Part shown: in pieces, positions 43,101 to 58,464 of the stretch | Layout: each line of letters starts with the position of its first letter | Position numbering within the stretch: the first letter of the stretch is position 1 | Made by a program: the position numbers and the translations under genes | Notes under the pieces: model-generated | Databases searched by the model: none | Told to the model about the DNA's origin: nothing | The model's input: only the letters and a program-made list of their open reading frames with translations | DNA from: Branchiostoma floridae | Lineage: Eukaryota > Chordata > Leptocardii > Amphioxiformes > Branchiostomatidae | DNA length: 64,000 bases | Assembly (NCBI RefSeq): GCF_000003815.2 | Contig: NC_049988.1 | Coordinates: 3,511,971-3,575,970 of the forward strand | Direction: 5' to 3'

Positions 43101-45221
43101 CTGTATTTGTTTTACTATTCCTTATTGACAAATCTAAAGGTACAGGGTCTATATACACATCATCCTATGTTCTTAAGAAGACCACCAAACAATATTCAAC
43201 ATTTAGGGCAAGAAGAGAACAATAGTATACATAAATTTATATTGCCTTAAAATTGACAGTTGAATGCATATACATGTCATACCTAAAAGCTTAGCTTAAA
43301 TGTTTTTACTTTTTACTAGTGACTACCTGCAAGCAGAGCACAAAGACAAGAAAGGAAGCAACCTGGACTTATCCGGTTGGACATCACAGTATCCAGAGGT
43401 AAAACTACTTATTTGCTTGCTTGTGAGTTTCTCACGAATGAGCACCAATGATGTCTTAGGCCAGGAAAGAGTACTAGTGTTGTCTTGGGCCTGGAAAAAG
43501 CACTATTGTTGTCCTAGGCCAGGAAAAAGCACTAGTGTTGTCCTAGGCCAGGAAAGAGTACTTGTGATGTCTTAGGCCATGGAAGAGCACTAGTGTTGTC
43601 TTAGGCCAGGAAAGAGTACCAGTGTTGTCCTAGGCTAGGAAAGAGTACTAGTGTTGTCTTAGGCCAAGGAAGAGCACTAGTGTTGTCTTAGGCCAGGAAA
43701 GAGTACTAGTGTTGTCCTAGGCTAGGAAAGAGTACTAGTGTTGTCTTAGGCCAAGGAAGAGCACTAGTGTTGTCTTAGGCCAGGAAAGAGTACTAGTATA
43801 GGTGTTGTCTAAGGCCATTTTCACACTGATGTTATCAATTTGAGTCAGCTAGCTATTTGTACTGCATACTCGGTAAACAGCATCATGGTATAACACACCA
43901 GGTTTGTGCTGAAGGGTACAAGATGCATATCCGGACTGATATAACTGATCCACTCACACTTTGAAAGACTCCTTACCCTTCTATAAGTGTGGTGGGTTCT
44001 TTAATGTGCTCGAGGTGTGGTTCTCCTCCAACACAGGACCTCAGACTAGAGCTGGGTACTGGTACAGTGTACTGGTACAAAACCGTTTTTTTTCTTGTTG
44101 GACCTGTTCAGAAAAACTGGACCTGAAAAAAAATCAGGGCCGATTCGAAAACGAACAAATTAGATCGGCAGGCATTCACATGTTTTGAAGCGATGTAGAG
44201 GAGAGTAGATAGTCATATTTACCAAGCTTCTATGGTCAAACTTGGTCTAAAACAGAGTTTGTGTTGTTTACATAAAGATAGGGTTTTGAAACGCCAATGG
44301 ATGTCAGATACTCCACCAATCAGAATCCTTTACAGTAGCAAAATGGACAAAGGTTTTCAAAAGTTTTCACAGATAATTAGATCCAGGTTCAGGGATTTGA
44401 ATTGACCCTTTAAACAAACTGATTCTCATATTTTTACTGAGTGTGAACAGTGCCTTAGTGTATATGATGCTGATGTTTCTTGTTGGGTTCCTTGTCTCTA
44501 CCACAGAACATACCGCAGCAGATGAACGGGAGCGACTGCGGAATGTTTGCCTGTAAATTCGCCGAGTACGCCAGTCGGGACGCAAGCATAAACTTCGATC
44601 AGGTACGAATCCTTAGCTGAACACGTAGGATTATTATGTACATAATTCTTATTATTCAAAAACAGTGCTACAGTACCTTGTCTGGCAAGTCGTACCAACA
44701 CCGTGCAATAAACAATGTTTGCATTCAAGAAGTTTGTCGCCCCACGTTTTTGGAAAGGTTTAACATATGTTGGCAGGTATTTGATTGATCATTGTTTAGG
44801 ACCAATAAATGATAAACTGCATGCAAATTTATAAACTTTTGTCATTCTGATAAATACTGTAAATGCAGAAATGTTCGCGGTAGTTTTATGTTCATGTTTT
44901 TTGCGGTGACCGCTTAAAACCACCGTGCGCATTTTCCATTATAGTATGAGACTGCAGTCTATGGCGCTACCGCAAACGTAAACATGCAATGCAAACAATC
45001 CATTTTCCTGCTACCGCGAAAGTAAATCTGTGCGAACTTAAATGCATTTATAGTACACTACCCTTGGTCAGGCTGGTACCTCTGTTGATACAGAATACGC
45101 TGTTTTATTCTATATAGGTACGACAGTGACTAACAAGTGTTGTATTTTTCCCTTGCAGACACACATGCCCTACTTCAGAAGAAGAATGGTTTGGGAGATT
45201 CTCCACAAGAAGTTGGTATAA
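28063..45221 (+). CDS. SENP1/2: SENP1/SENP2-like SUMO-specific protease
   Basis: A C48-family cysteine protease that matures SUMO precursors and removes SUMO from proteins, usually at the nucleus and nuclear pore. Exons: 28063-28175, 30327-30400, 31106-31272, 31863-31971, 32107-32175, 32428-32524, 35268-35496, 36451-36578, 37134-37342, 38013-38079, 38665-38709, 39818-39902, 40065-40190, 40958-41089, 41825-41872, 42258-42413, 42579-42658, 43320-43398, 44507-44602, 45159-45221. All phases agree; total 723 codons plus stop. Catalytic residues: H614 (GMHWC), D631 (YYDSMGG), Q676 and C682 ([12 protein letters not shown]). The domain starts around residue 520 and ends WEILHKKLV. The N-terminus has a basic NLS-like PPVKRAR, and [14 protein letters not shown] matches a conserved SENP1/2 helix. 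The start is the first in-frame ATG after the E2F/CCAAT site, with G at -3. Probably pre-duplication co-orthologue of SENP1 and SENP2; choosing one needs a phylogeny. Confidence 0.93.
30737..30910. mobile_element. pogo-like MITE, 174 bp, copy 2 of 4
   Basis: TA-flanked, ends (T)AGTAGAAGCCGCTTAATTGC and GCAATTAAGTGGCTTCTACTG. The interior is in the opposite orientation to the copy at 9222. In a SENP intron. Confidence 0.85.
31075..31105 (+). repeat. (TTTG)n microsatellite forming a SENP acceptor tract
   Basis: TTTGTTTG units run straight into the TTTAG acceptor of SENP exon 31106-31272, so the polypyrimidine tract is a microsatellite. Confidence 0.85.
31588..31722 (+). repeat. Fold-back element fragment (relative of 16678-16932)
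   Basis: Shared GTACTTAC, GATGTTTCGATGTCTATC, CAGACACCTTCGTCAGAG, GCTTCTCGCCGCTAT and GCCAATGTAGGTAGCGCT blocks. Inverted relatives lie at 54762-54885 and 55370-55420. Confidence 0.65.
32255..32352 (+). repeat. Dispersed repeat with GTACTGGTA/TACCAGTAC ends
   Basis: TCTGGACCAGTCCAACAAGAAAAAAATGGTTTTGTAC and GTACCAGTACCC blocks recur inverted at 44045-44140, also in a SENP intron. Confidence 0.55.
32691..34462. mobile_element. hAT-like DNA element, 1772 bp, with 8-bp TSD
   Basis: The terminal inverted repeats are a perfect 16 bp, CAGCGTTCCCGCCAGG, flanked on both sides by ATTTGAAG (32683-32690 and 34463-34470). An 8-bp TSD and CAG-initial TIR are hallmarks of hAT transposons. The interior is GC-richer than its surroundings and includes GAGCATGCCCCCGGACCCCC near the right end. 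The longest frames (e.g. 33953-34171, 72 codons) show no transposase motifs I recognise, so it looks non-autonomous. It sits in the 2.7-kb SENP intron 32525-35267. Confidence 0.85.
34627..35081. mobile_element. hAT-like MITE, 455 bp
   Basis: Begins CAGGGTTCGAAATAC and ends GTAATTTCGATCCC, flanked by a perfect TGCTTAAA duplication (34619-34626, 35082-35089). The interior is AT-rich with repeated TTGCATGTAA/TTGCAATTT. In the same SENP intron as 32691-34462. Confidence 0.75.
35521..35758. repeat. 60-bp tandem repeat rich in CCAAT
   Basis: Four near-identical 60-bp units (35521, 35581, 35641, 35701), each made of two related 30-bp halves containing (C/G)(A/G)ACCAATGA. This gives eight CCAAT pentamers. 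It begins about 25 bp after the donor of SENP exon 35268-35496. Open frames on both strands are a by-product of the 60-bp period. Confidence 0.95.
35836..36134. mobile_element. hAT-like MITE, 299 bp
   Basis: Begins CAGGGCTCGAAGTTAAC and ends GTTAATTTTGAGGCC. The flanks GGCCTATG and TGCCTATG match at 7 of 8 bases. Internal GGGACA repeats (TTTTTGGGACA near both ends). In the SENP intron after exon 35268-35496. Confidence 0.7.
38181..38354. mobile_element. pogo-like MITE, 174 bp, copy 3 of 4
   Basis: TA-flanked, begins CAGTGGAAGCCAGTTAATGG and ends CGGCTTCCACTG. Same orientation as the copy at 9222. In a SENP intron. Confidence 0.85.
39003..39035 (+). other. Candidate 33-nt cassette microexon of SENP
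   Basis: A strong pyrimidine tract and ATAG acceptor (39001-39002) precede 33 nt ending GACAG before GTATTT. It would insert 11 residues ([11 protein letters not shown]-like) between exons 38665-38709 and 39818-39902. Those exons also join in phase without it, so inclusion looks optional. Not counted in the 723-codon model. Confidence 0.45.
40368..40671. mobile_element. MITE with ~55-bp inverted ends
   Basis: Left AACGGTTGAACATGTCAAAG...GCAAATGTCAC; right end complement GTAACATTTGC...CTTTGACATGTTCAACCGTT. About 300 bp, no ORF, in a SENP intron. Confidence 0.8.
41119..41371. mobile_element. MITE with TAAAGTTTACGTAACC ends
   Basis: The left end TAAAGTTTACGTAACCAACA is mirrored by TGTTGGTTACGTAAAGTTTA at right; 253 bp with a non-palindromic GC-richer centre. 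In a SENP intron 30 bp after exon 40958-41089. Confidence 0.8.
42797..43097. mobile_element. Fold-back element, ~85-bp arms
   Basis: Left GTCGATGTAGGTTAGACATC...CAGGTAATAAGATACACC...ACTCAAGCAACT...GGTTTTGAAACGGT, and right the complement ending CATTGAC. The centre has GTTTCGGATAG...CACTATCCTTCGTCAGTGACACTGA. A partial repeat of the left arm (ACTCAAGCAACTGGATATG) lies just outside at about 42779. In a SENP intron. Confidence 0.8.
43437..43805. repeat. 29-bp minisatellite in a SENP intron
   Basis: About 12 copies of TTGTC(T/C)TAGGCCAGGAAAGAG plus (T/C)ACTAGTG, beginning about 40 bp after the donor of exon 43320-43398. Confidence 0.92.
44045..44140 (-). repeat. Inverted copy of the repeat at 32255-32352
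   Basis: GGGTACTGGTAC, GTACAAAACCGTTTTTTT, TTGTTGGACC and CTGGACC match the complement of the other copy. Confidence 0.55.
44857..45053. repeat. MITE family C, copy 2 (197 bp)
   Basis: TA-flanked, CTGTAAATGCAGAAATGTTC at left and TTAAATGCATTTATAG at right. Interior GCGGTAGTTT, AAACCACCGTG and CTACCGC(A/G)AA blocks shared with 4452-4659. In the last SENP intron. Confidence 0.75.
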
Positions 45222-47130
45222 TAGCAGCTATCCACTGTGTGGTCATCATGTAAATGTTCATAGAAATTTCTACAGATAACTAGTAACGGGCAGTAGTGTA
45301 CTGTCCATTTATTAATGCCATGTCATTCTCCATCCGAGATTATTGTACAGTGTAAAGGATTATGCATACATTTGTAGTCCATGGCAACGTCTTTTGTTTA
45401 CAAACAGTTGTCATAGCAATGGAATAGACATTGTGACAAGAGCTTCCGTTCTCCAAAGGTGGTGTCAGGCAAAGGAAAAGAATTGTGGAATGTTAGAGTC
45501 CGTGGTGGAAATTTACTTGAAAAATTCATTCATAGGAAATGTTCTTTATTGAAAAAATCATTCTGTTTCTTTATGTTAAGGTATTGGATGACTGTAAAAC
45601 TGTATGGTCTGCCTTTTAGTTCAAAATGAAGTGTGGTTTCAGTGCAAATGTGTCGCAACAAGGTTTTGTTCAAACTCAATACTTCTGTGTTTTTTGAGCG
45701 ACAATCCAGAGAAGAACACTAGGGACAGATTTCTCTGTCTCCTATCTCTATACCAAACCCATGCCAAAAGGGAAGTGTCTTCGGAGCGCCTTGGAAAGAA
45801 ATTTGTGCCAGAAAGAAGTCTTTGTATTTTCCATCTTTTTGACTGCCTGGTGTTTTGGCATTGCCGACGAATTTAAAAGCTGTAAATATCTGTAGAGGTA
45901 CTCCTGCATCTTGCCATTGTAAATAACCTGCATCGACCGATGGCTTTTCAGACAGAAATGACCCCCCAAAATCCTTTTTTCAACTGCCTAGCTAGATAAA
46001 GATGAATATTTTGTCAAAACGGGGATTATTGGAATGTTTATCATTAAAAAAAGATAAGTGTGACAAAAAATCATGAATGGTTTTGGATGTTGTCTTTGCC
46101 TTCCAAAGCTGTGACTCTCTCTGATAGTATGTAAATAGCCAAGCTATGAGAAGTAGTTGCCAAAATGATGTTGTTTCTTACACATTTTTTTTGTTTAGCT
46201 GCCATTGTGGCAAACATTTCAATCCCTCCAAAAGGAACTACTTGTCGAAGATTTAGTTTTCTTACCAAGCTAAATGTTAATATGATATTTCTTTAGGATG
46301 TTACCAAAAAATGCTCAAGTCATTTATCCACACATGCTGAAAATGGGAAGCTAAACTTATTGTATTATACTTATTGTATTATACATCATGATATGGCTTC
46401 TGCTAGGCTTTTTGTGATAACATAAATCTACAAAATATTTTTCATCATACTTATTATTAGGTACACCACACTTCATGTTAAGCATTAAGTACTAAGTTTT
46501 GCAGTTCTAAAATATGTTGTTTCATTTTAGAGCAACCTTCCAACACAATATCTGTACAATTCATTGCTTTTCATGGACGTCATTTTGAAGATGATTTGGT
46601 TTAATGTCACAGCTTTTGTTTCCCTGTCAGCTCTATTAATACTTTATCACATTGTCAATTGATACATATGAGGAAATTTATAACTGACCAAAATGAAAAT
46701 GTCAGCACAAATTTTTATATTTTTTTTGTTCTCGAGTTGCGAAAAAAAGACTTATGATAACCTTTGTTATTTTGTTGTTCCTTGGCAATTGTAACAGAGA
46801 AATAAGCAACAATGTACAAGATCTATTATTATATTTGTCTAATGTCAGGGTTTGTTTCATACAAAATAGATCATGTACAGTTTCTTTATATATTCTTCAG
46901 GATTCTATCTACATTTACTGCTAAGACGCATTGCCATAGTTAGTATAACAGTGTACAGCACAAAGAAACTTGCCTTAGTATGAATGTAAAATACATGATG
47001 TTTTATGTACAGTGTGCATTAGCCCAATGGACAAGATATGAGTTATCTTGTTCAGAAAACAATTGCTGTAAAAAGATCTTTTGTGATGATATGTTGTCTA
47101 CATTGGAATAAATCATTAAAACATTGTGAT
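45222..47130 (+). other. SENP 3' UTR with AATAAA signal
   Basis: AT-rich, no conserved ORF. AATAAA at 47107-47112 is the best candidate for the end of the transcript and is the first in-context signal after which sequence character changes. Its full extent is inferred, not proven. Confidence 0.5.
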
Positions 47131-47288
47131 TGTGTGTTCATATTGGATGAATCGCTTTGACTCTCAGTGGCTTTGGAATAGTTTCCTATTGAATAATTGA
47201 TGTACTAATTATTTCCATTGGAGTGCCTGTAAAAGCTTCACTGACAGCTAAAATGTACAAGTAGTAAAACAAAGCAATTATTATAGTA

Positions 47289-47455
47289 CAGTAGATGCCA
47301 GTTAATTGCACAACGGATAACTGAACACTGCTGTTAATTGCATGGAGTCCCATAGTTATTTCAGTCCAACTGAATAACTTCGCTTTGTTGCACCATCCGG
47401 ATAATTGCACAAAATGTGCTGGCAAATGGGGAGTGCAATTAAACAGCTTCTACTG
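47289..47455. mobile_element. pogo-like MITE, 167 bp, copy 4 of 4
   Basis: TA-flanked, CAGTAGATGCCAGTTAATTG at left and CAGCTTCTACTG at right; slightly shorter than the 174-bp copies. Downstream of SENP. Confidence 0.85.
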
Positions 47456-49640
47456 TACCATAGAAAACTTTTTTCTGGGCCCATTTAGGCCTGTCCATAA
47501 ACATCTGTCCAGTCCTTTTTATCAGCCAATCACATATCCGAATACTGTCAAGAGGCAACGTGATTGGTAACTTACCCGTCAGCAGCAGGAAAGGAGTATC
47601 TGATTGGCTGGCTGTCTACCGAGAACGCCAAGGCCGTTGCTTGATACAAATGTACATACAAGAATGCTCAATAAACGCATATATGATTGACCAACGCCTC
47701 TTACACACAATTCTGACAATCTCCCAAAGCGGGTCTCTCACTGGACAGCGCCTGATTACCCCAGTTTGCGAAAGGCGTTCGCAAACTGGCGCGATCAGAT
47801 GCCAATCGGCTGCAATTTGCTCCCAGTTGACTCCATTTTGTCGCCTGAAGATTTAATATTTATTATATTAGAAGCATGGATGGATATTAGAAGCTCACAT
47901 CGGCATATGCAGGGCGTTTTCCATTGCGGTTGAAATGGAAGAGGGTCATACAAAATATAACAAAGACACAGATTACATTATTTTAAACCTTTATGAATAT
48001 ATAGACATGGTCACTAATGCATATCCATAGCACAAAGTAAATATTTTAGCGTTACAAATCTCTTTGACTTTTAATTCATTCGCAATACTGTGATCTCCAG
48101 TAACCACTTCATCAGCTAGCAGGGCTTCATACGTAGATTCGTCTCATGTCAGTGTGATCGCAAAAAAAATTGCATCAAATTCGCAAAGTTTTTGCAATTT
48201 TTGGTCACACACATACGAGGCCCAGTGAGATATCCGTATTAGAGAGAGGTGTGCATGTACATATGCCAAAGAGACCCTCAAATTCCACAGTTCTGTAATA
48301 AAAACGGACATCCCCATGGTACAGGTTAGCTATTGCATGAGAAGAATGAATTGAGTCATTCTGAATCACTTGACAACAGATCTATTGTGTACCATCTTTG
48401 TGTCACGAAACAAATCTCCCTCAATACGATCATATTGTTACCTGCGTTTTAGTTTGACATTTTATCAATACAAATGATCGCGTATCTATGCCTACACCTG
48501 TCTAAAACAGATATTTCAAACTTGTGCTCACAATGCGCAGTTGAGTATGGGGTCAATTTCTATTGTCTTACAGATAGCAACTTGCGTGATCCGTATCAAA
48601 AATGCTTGTCTGGCGGACAGCGGATATAAATGGGTATTGGGTGGGCCCTTAGAAACCCAACAATGCATAGCGAAAACAATTTTGTATTTCCGGTTAGGCC
48701 GTGTTGATTTCATAATATGGATGGCATCCACACGCACAACAATTTCCAGCTGTTTGCAACAACAAAAAATCTTTAACTTTGATGTAAATCGTAAAAATCA
48801 GCTGCAAAATGAGCAAATATACAGAACTTTATTGCACGACAATTGTACATGTATGGCAACAACTATTACACAAAGGACAAAATAGAGGTAAGGGATAAAG
48901 CTTAACAACCTAGTTAACATAACAATAAGGGCTAAAATAATTCTTTGATATCGTATTACAATATATGCAGTAGATTGCAAAAATATCTGAGAACATAGAA
49001 TTCCAAGGTCAATTTCAAGGTCAAAGACAAAGATGTGAAAGAACAAAAATAAAATGTCTATTGTTCGGTCTACCATACTCTGTGTTCAGTCGTATGTTCA
49101 ACCTTCCTGACAAATTCCATAGTGAAGGCAACTTTTTTATCAAGTCTTTTTTTTTATTCGCCCGCTCGCCTCAGTTTTATTTTTAAGGGTTCCCGGGGGA
49201 TGTCATTTAAATAGTCAAATCAACATGTCCGCGTCGTCCCGAAAAATAGGGTAGGTAGATAGGTATTCTTATTTTCTATTCTATTCCATTTTATCTTTTT
49301 ATAGATTTCAACCGGTGATCCAACCAATGTGTTTCAGCAATGTAAAACTGTTCAAATGCACTAGGCACTAATATTTATTTCCAACATCATATTGCAATCA
49401 TACAGGTATAGATTGTACCAACACAAGTCTATTGATAGTCTAAACAAAGGAGAATAATGTTTGATACACATTCTTGTATCAAATTTTTTTAAAGCCCCAG
49501 ACTGTTAACAGAGAGCAAAATGCAGTTAATTCATTTTGAATTCTGTCACTATTTTTTTCCTACGTCTTAGAAACACAATTTATATTCACGAAGTCCATTT
49601 TTTAGCTATATCTGTTTGATAACCTTATTTATTACCTGGA
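47456..49640. other. SENP-tubulin intergenic interval
   Basis: No gene recognised. Notable items: a perfect 12-bp-stem hairpin (47761-47789) and, on the minus strand at about 48800-48860, a LINE-like 3' tail (GTACAATTGTCGTGCAATAAAGTTCTG type). Remaining open frames are short and unsupported. Confidence 0.55.
47761..47789. repeat. Perfect hairpin, 12-bp stem and 5-nt loop
   Basis: CCAGTTTGCGAA / AGGCG / TTCGCAAACTGG, flanked further out by CTGAT and ATCAG. Confidence 0.8.
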
Positions 49641-49650
49641 TACATACCAT

Positions 49651-49855
49651 CCAATCGCAAGGCTCCTAACGTTTGACACTAGCCAATCAGAATTCTCCTC
49701 AAACACCACAAGTTCATCTACTCCGGCAACGCCAGGTGACGTAATGTCATGTGATACGACTCAGCCAATCATCGTTGTGCATCCCAGCATGGCGCATAAC
49801 CCGGGTAACTAAGAACAACATTGATATATAACAGCATTCAAACACAGATGCTTCA
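49651..49855 (+). promoter_or_regulatory. Alpha-tubulin promoter
   Basis: CCAAT boxes at 49651-49655, 49683-49687 and 49765-49769, a CRE-like TGACGTAA at 49737-49744, and a TATA box TATATAA at 49825-49831. Transcription would start near 49855, about 100 bp before the ATG. The arrangement of CCAAT boxes over TATA is typical of a strongly expressed gene. Confidence 0.65.
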
Positions 49856-49957
49856 CATTCGTTGCTTGAGATTCATCAAATTCAAAAGTGATCGGATTAT
49901 TTAGAATTTCGCTGTATTTCTCGGCAGTGATCTGGGCTTATCCAACAAGAATCAACC

Positions 49958-55054
<5,097 letters not shown>

Positions 55055-55492
55055 ATACTGCAAAACCCCTTCCATAGCCCTCCATCACAAAGCAAACACA
55101 CATGATTTAACAAAGTAAAATGAAACACCAAGGTGTTGGAATCCATTAAACAATGAAATTAAAACTTACGGCTGTGTGTCAATACCTTTGTGCTGATAAC
55201 GTTTGACTAATCGAGATAAAAGGAACAGAAACAAACTTAAAGCTACTCTATGAACACTTTGTTCCCAAAATTGAAAATATTCACAAGAACAAAACATCCA
55301 TGTGAATTATGTGCTAATGACACAAAGAGAGGGGTACAAACTTAGCCATGTTTGGGATTGTGGGTTCGTCGCAAAAGCGCCACCTACATCGGTTACATAT
55401 AGCGAAAATGTTCCGAGTTCAGCCATTAGCAGCGTCAACTTTGACCTACGTGGCTGCTGACAAATTTCTACATATCTTTTAAAAACACGTTC
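55055..55492. other. Convergent tubulin/lectin 3' interval
   Basis: It holds the tubulin 3' UTR (ATTAAA near 55145) and the presumed 3' UTR of the lectin gene read from the other strand, plus a fold-back repeat fragment at about 55370-55420. No other gene seen. Confidence 0.55.
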
Positions 55493-55735
55493 TTATGGGA
55501 CTGCGTTTTTGGCGCAGATGTAGGAATTTGGCCCGGCATCTCTCTCCCATTTTCCCTCACATTTCTGGATGGACCACCGCCAACCTAGACGCTTGTTCAA
55601 GAAGACACAATCACGAAATCTGGAAAATACAGAGAGCAAAAATTCTTATCACGTTAATTTAGTTTAAACACTGGCATGGAATATCATATTTCAATGTGTG
55701 TGTTTGTGTGTGTATAGTTTGTGAAGTTGTGTATG

Positions 55736-55789
<54 letters not shown>

Positions 55790-57806
55790 CTTGTGTGCGT
55801 GTGATTGAGTGTGCTTGTGTTTGTGTGTGTGTGTGTGTGTGTGGGTGTGGGTGGGTGGGTGGGTGGTTCGTCCATGTGTCTTTATGTGCATGCTTATATG
55901 TGCGTGTATCTATGTGTGCATGTACGCGCGCATGTGTGCATATGGTGTGTGTTTATGTATGTATGTGTGTGTGTGTGAAGTTATGCGTGTGTGTATGTGC
56001 GCACGCGCGCAGTTCTGTGTCTGTGTGTGGAGGAGGTTGTGTGTGTTGATGTATATGCGTATGTATGTATAAGCGCGCGCGATCGCGCGCGCGCGCGCGT
56101 GTGTGTGTGCGTGCGTGCGTGTGTGTGTGTGTGCGTGTGTATGTATGTACACTTGTGTGTGTGACGGCTTATAATCGTGCAATGTAATATCATGCTCTCT
56201 TACCCGTTGTTAACGTCGTGAGCGCCTTCAGCCCAGTTGGAGTAGCCGGTTGTATCAAATGCAGGGCCGTCCTCCCACACGAATGTCCCTTCTGCGACTA
56301 CATCCGTCAGACCAATCCAGACATCGCGCTTTTTCCCTGTGCGACTGTGATCAACATGAAAAATATTGAGATGACACTGTTCTTTAAGGTAAGTCTTTAA
56401 ATTAAGCGAGGACAATGTGCGCTCATGTTAGTAACTTATTTTAACAGTGCCACATGGAATGACAGACAGGCAAAAGGTAAAGGTTGCTCCATAGCCTTTT
56501 TGAGGCTGGGGGGGGGGGGGCAGTAGGTTGTTATCTACTGTGTCTAGGGCACGGTATTCGAAGGCGTAACCCAACCCGCTCCTTCTATTGCCTTTTACTT
56601 CCCCAACCGGACAAACACGTTGCGTATCAAGGATGCCCACCGATGAAAGCATGTCCAGGATATCCAGAACGCGTCGCTTTGCTTGAGACGTGTTCTGGAT
56701 AAGTGAAGCTGTGCTTCGAAGCATGTCTTCGATAGGAGCACATTCTGGATACAACAAAGGCCGTTTGATATATACATTTGTACAAGCTGCGGATAGGTAT
56801 AAAAGGATTGACGGATTTTCCCCCTTACCGTTGCCAGTACTTGAGAACTTTGACTACCCATTCGTTGTCAGCCTGGCTGCGGATGGTGAAGAGTTCCGCC
56901 CCGTCTCTGGCGCAGCTGGCTTTTGCGGCAGGATAGGAAAGCGTCTTTTTGTGCAGCTTAAGGCAGATGCCACCGGGACGCTTGATGTACGAGGATGGGC
57001 ACACTACAATGTCAATAGAAATATTTCATTTAGAGAGAATCGTTTAGTCAGTGCATGTATGGTGATATTGACTTTCGACTACTACTATATATGTTTTTAT
57101 ATACATATCGTGGCTCCTACGTCATCTCAGGTACCATTTAATCTGCTTATGAGACATTACATTTTGAACAGTTGTCATAATTTGCTTAAGTTCTGCTTTA
57201 TTGCTGCTTTTATATATGCTTTTGGCTTGCTCATTCTTGAGATACTGTGACCACCACCACCACGCACCACCGCCCCCTCCCCCCAACCCCCACCCCTCCC
57301 GCAGGTTTGTCGCCCAGGGATTAGACAAACACACATAAAACCATTAAAAGAGGTACCCCTTCCACAAACACACGCACAAACACACAAACAGACACACACA
57401 CAGACACACATACATCATACATACGCACGCATGCACACAAACTGACTCAAGCCCACAAACAAACAAACGCACACACACACGCACGCACACAAATTTCACT
57501 GTTACAGTAATGAACTGTAATGTTTTCCTAGCAACAAAGGAGATATCATACCTAATCCCCGACCGTTGCCAACAGCAGCCGAGCCAGTCCTCTGTACACA
57601 ACAATAGGTGAAATACTAAGTTCTGCTGCCTCATATTTTTGTTGCGATGAATTGTGTATATTCCATTCGAATTTAAATCACAACTAGCACTAGAGAAACA
57701 CCGAAATCAACCAGGACACAGTGAAAACAAAAAAGTGGACCTATACCTGGACCAAAGTTACCGCCAGGGTAGCCAGTAGACACAAGGGCAGAATAAGTTG
57801 TCCCAT
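55493..57806 (-). CDS. Secreted single-domain C-type lectin
   Basis: Five exons, 57747-57806, 57552-57591, 56829-57003, 56204-56344 and 55493-55619, join in phase into 180 residues plus stop. Exon 1 is a hydrophobic signal peptide (MGQLILPLCLLATLAV). After a short Gly-rich linker, one CTLD fills the rest: CPSSYIKRPGGICLKL (long-form extra cysteine pair), SCARDGAELFTI, WIGLTD, GTFVWEDG, YSNWAEG, RDCVF, QKCEGKW and SYICAKN. All six cysteines of a long-form CTLD are present. The usual sugar/calcium motifs EPN and WND are replaced by AHDVNN and WERD, so Ca2+-dependent mannose or galactose binding is doubtful. The 8-nt-upstream acceptor at 56345-56346 was chosen because the nearer one breaks the frame. 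No paralogues are visible in this window. Confidence 0.88.
55696..56160. repeat. (TG)n microsatellite filling a lectin intron
   Basis: About 465 bp of alternating TG with GC and TATG interruptions, occupying most of the 584-bp lectin intron 55620-56203. The segment 56073-56100 is pure alternating GCGCGC with one GATC. On the lectin strand the tract is (CA)n. Long frames here on both strands are artefacts. Confidence 0.97.
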
Positions 57807-57830
57807 CTCGTCTCGTTTTGTTATTTCACT

Positions 57831-58464
57831 GCTTTTTAAATTAAAGTTGAAGATGAACTTACTGATCTAGGTAAGTCGTGGTGCAAACTATTGAGTGTAA
57901 AAATCAGATTTCCTATTGGTTTACTATTATGTAAGATTTGTAATCCCTGATAAGGTACTGTTTTTTATTACCATTCTTTTCTAATATTCGCGAACTCGGT
58001 GGCTCAGTTGGTGCTTATGGAAATCGACCGTGCATTATGACACAATATACACCTCAGGGCAGGTCATTAACCTTCAATTATCCTACTCCCAATTTATCCC
58101 ACCGTGCCACTTACATGGATTTTCCGACCCAATAAACAACTTCGAAAACAATAATTTAGCTTTACGAGCGTAACACCGTGTATTCAAAAAACGTTCATTG
58201 CGGGTCAGAATTCGAATCTGTAACTAACTGTACAAAACTATTCAAGTGATTTCAAATAGAATTAAAATCAGCACATACTTTCTATGACGAAATGATATGT
58301 CAATACTGTAAATATGTTCAAATTGTAATGCAAATAGAATAGAACATGAACACCATTTCGTAGACTGTAGAGTAGCCAACGTCAATAGAGAGCTGAAATT
58401 TATAGACTGATACATCTTATGATTCTCTACTTCATACACCTATAATAGTAATACAAATTCATAG
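57831..58464. other. Lectin upstream region with a degenerate LINE remnant
   Basis: Between the lectin start and the retrotransposon poly(A). At about 58280-58380 (plus) shifted frames give ICQYC and CNANRIEHEHHFVDC, resembling the CxxC...H...C domain after LINE RTs (compare 24700-24780). Too broken to delimit. A TTTAAAA TATA-like sequence on the minus strand near 57833 could be the lectin promoter. Confidence 0.4.

Noticed and set aside
55684-56193. Cys/Val-rich and Thr/His-rich open frames
   Set aside because: Translations of the (TG)n/(CA)n microsatellite.
56336-56344. Nearer acceptor (GCACAG) for the fourth lectin exon
   Set aside because: Using it puts WIGLTD out of frame with the preceding exon; the CACAG acceptor 8 nt upstream restores a continuous CTLD.
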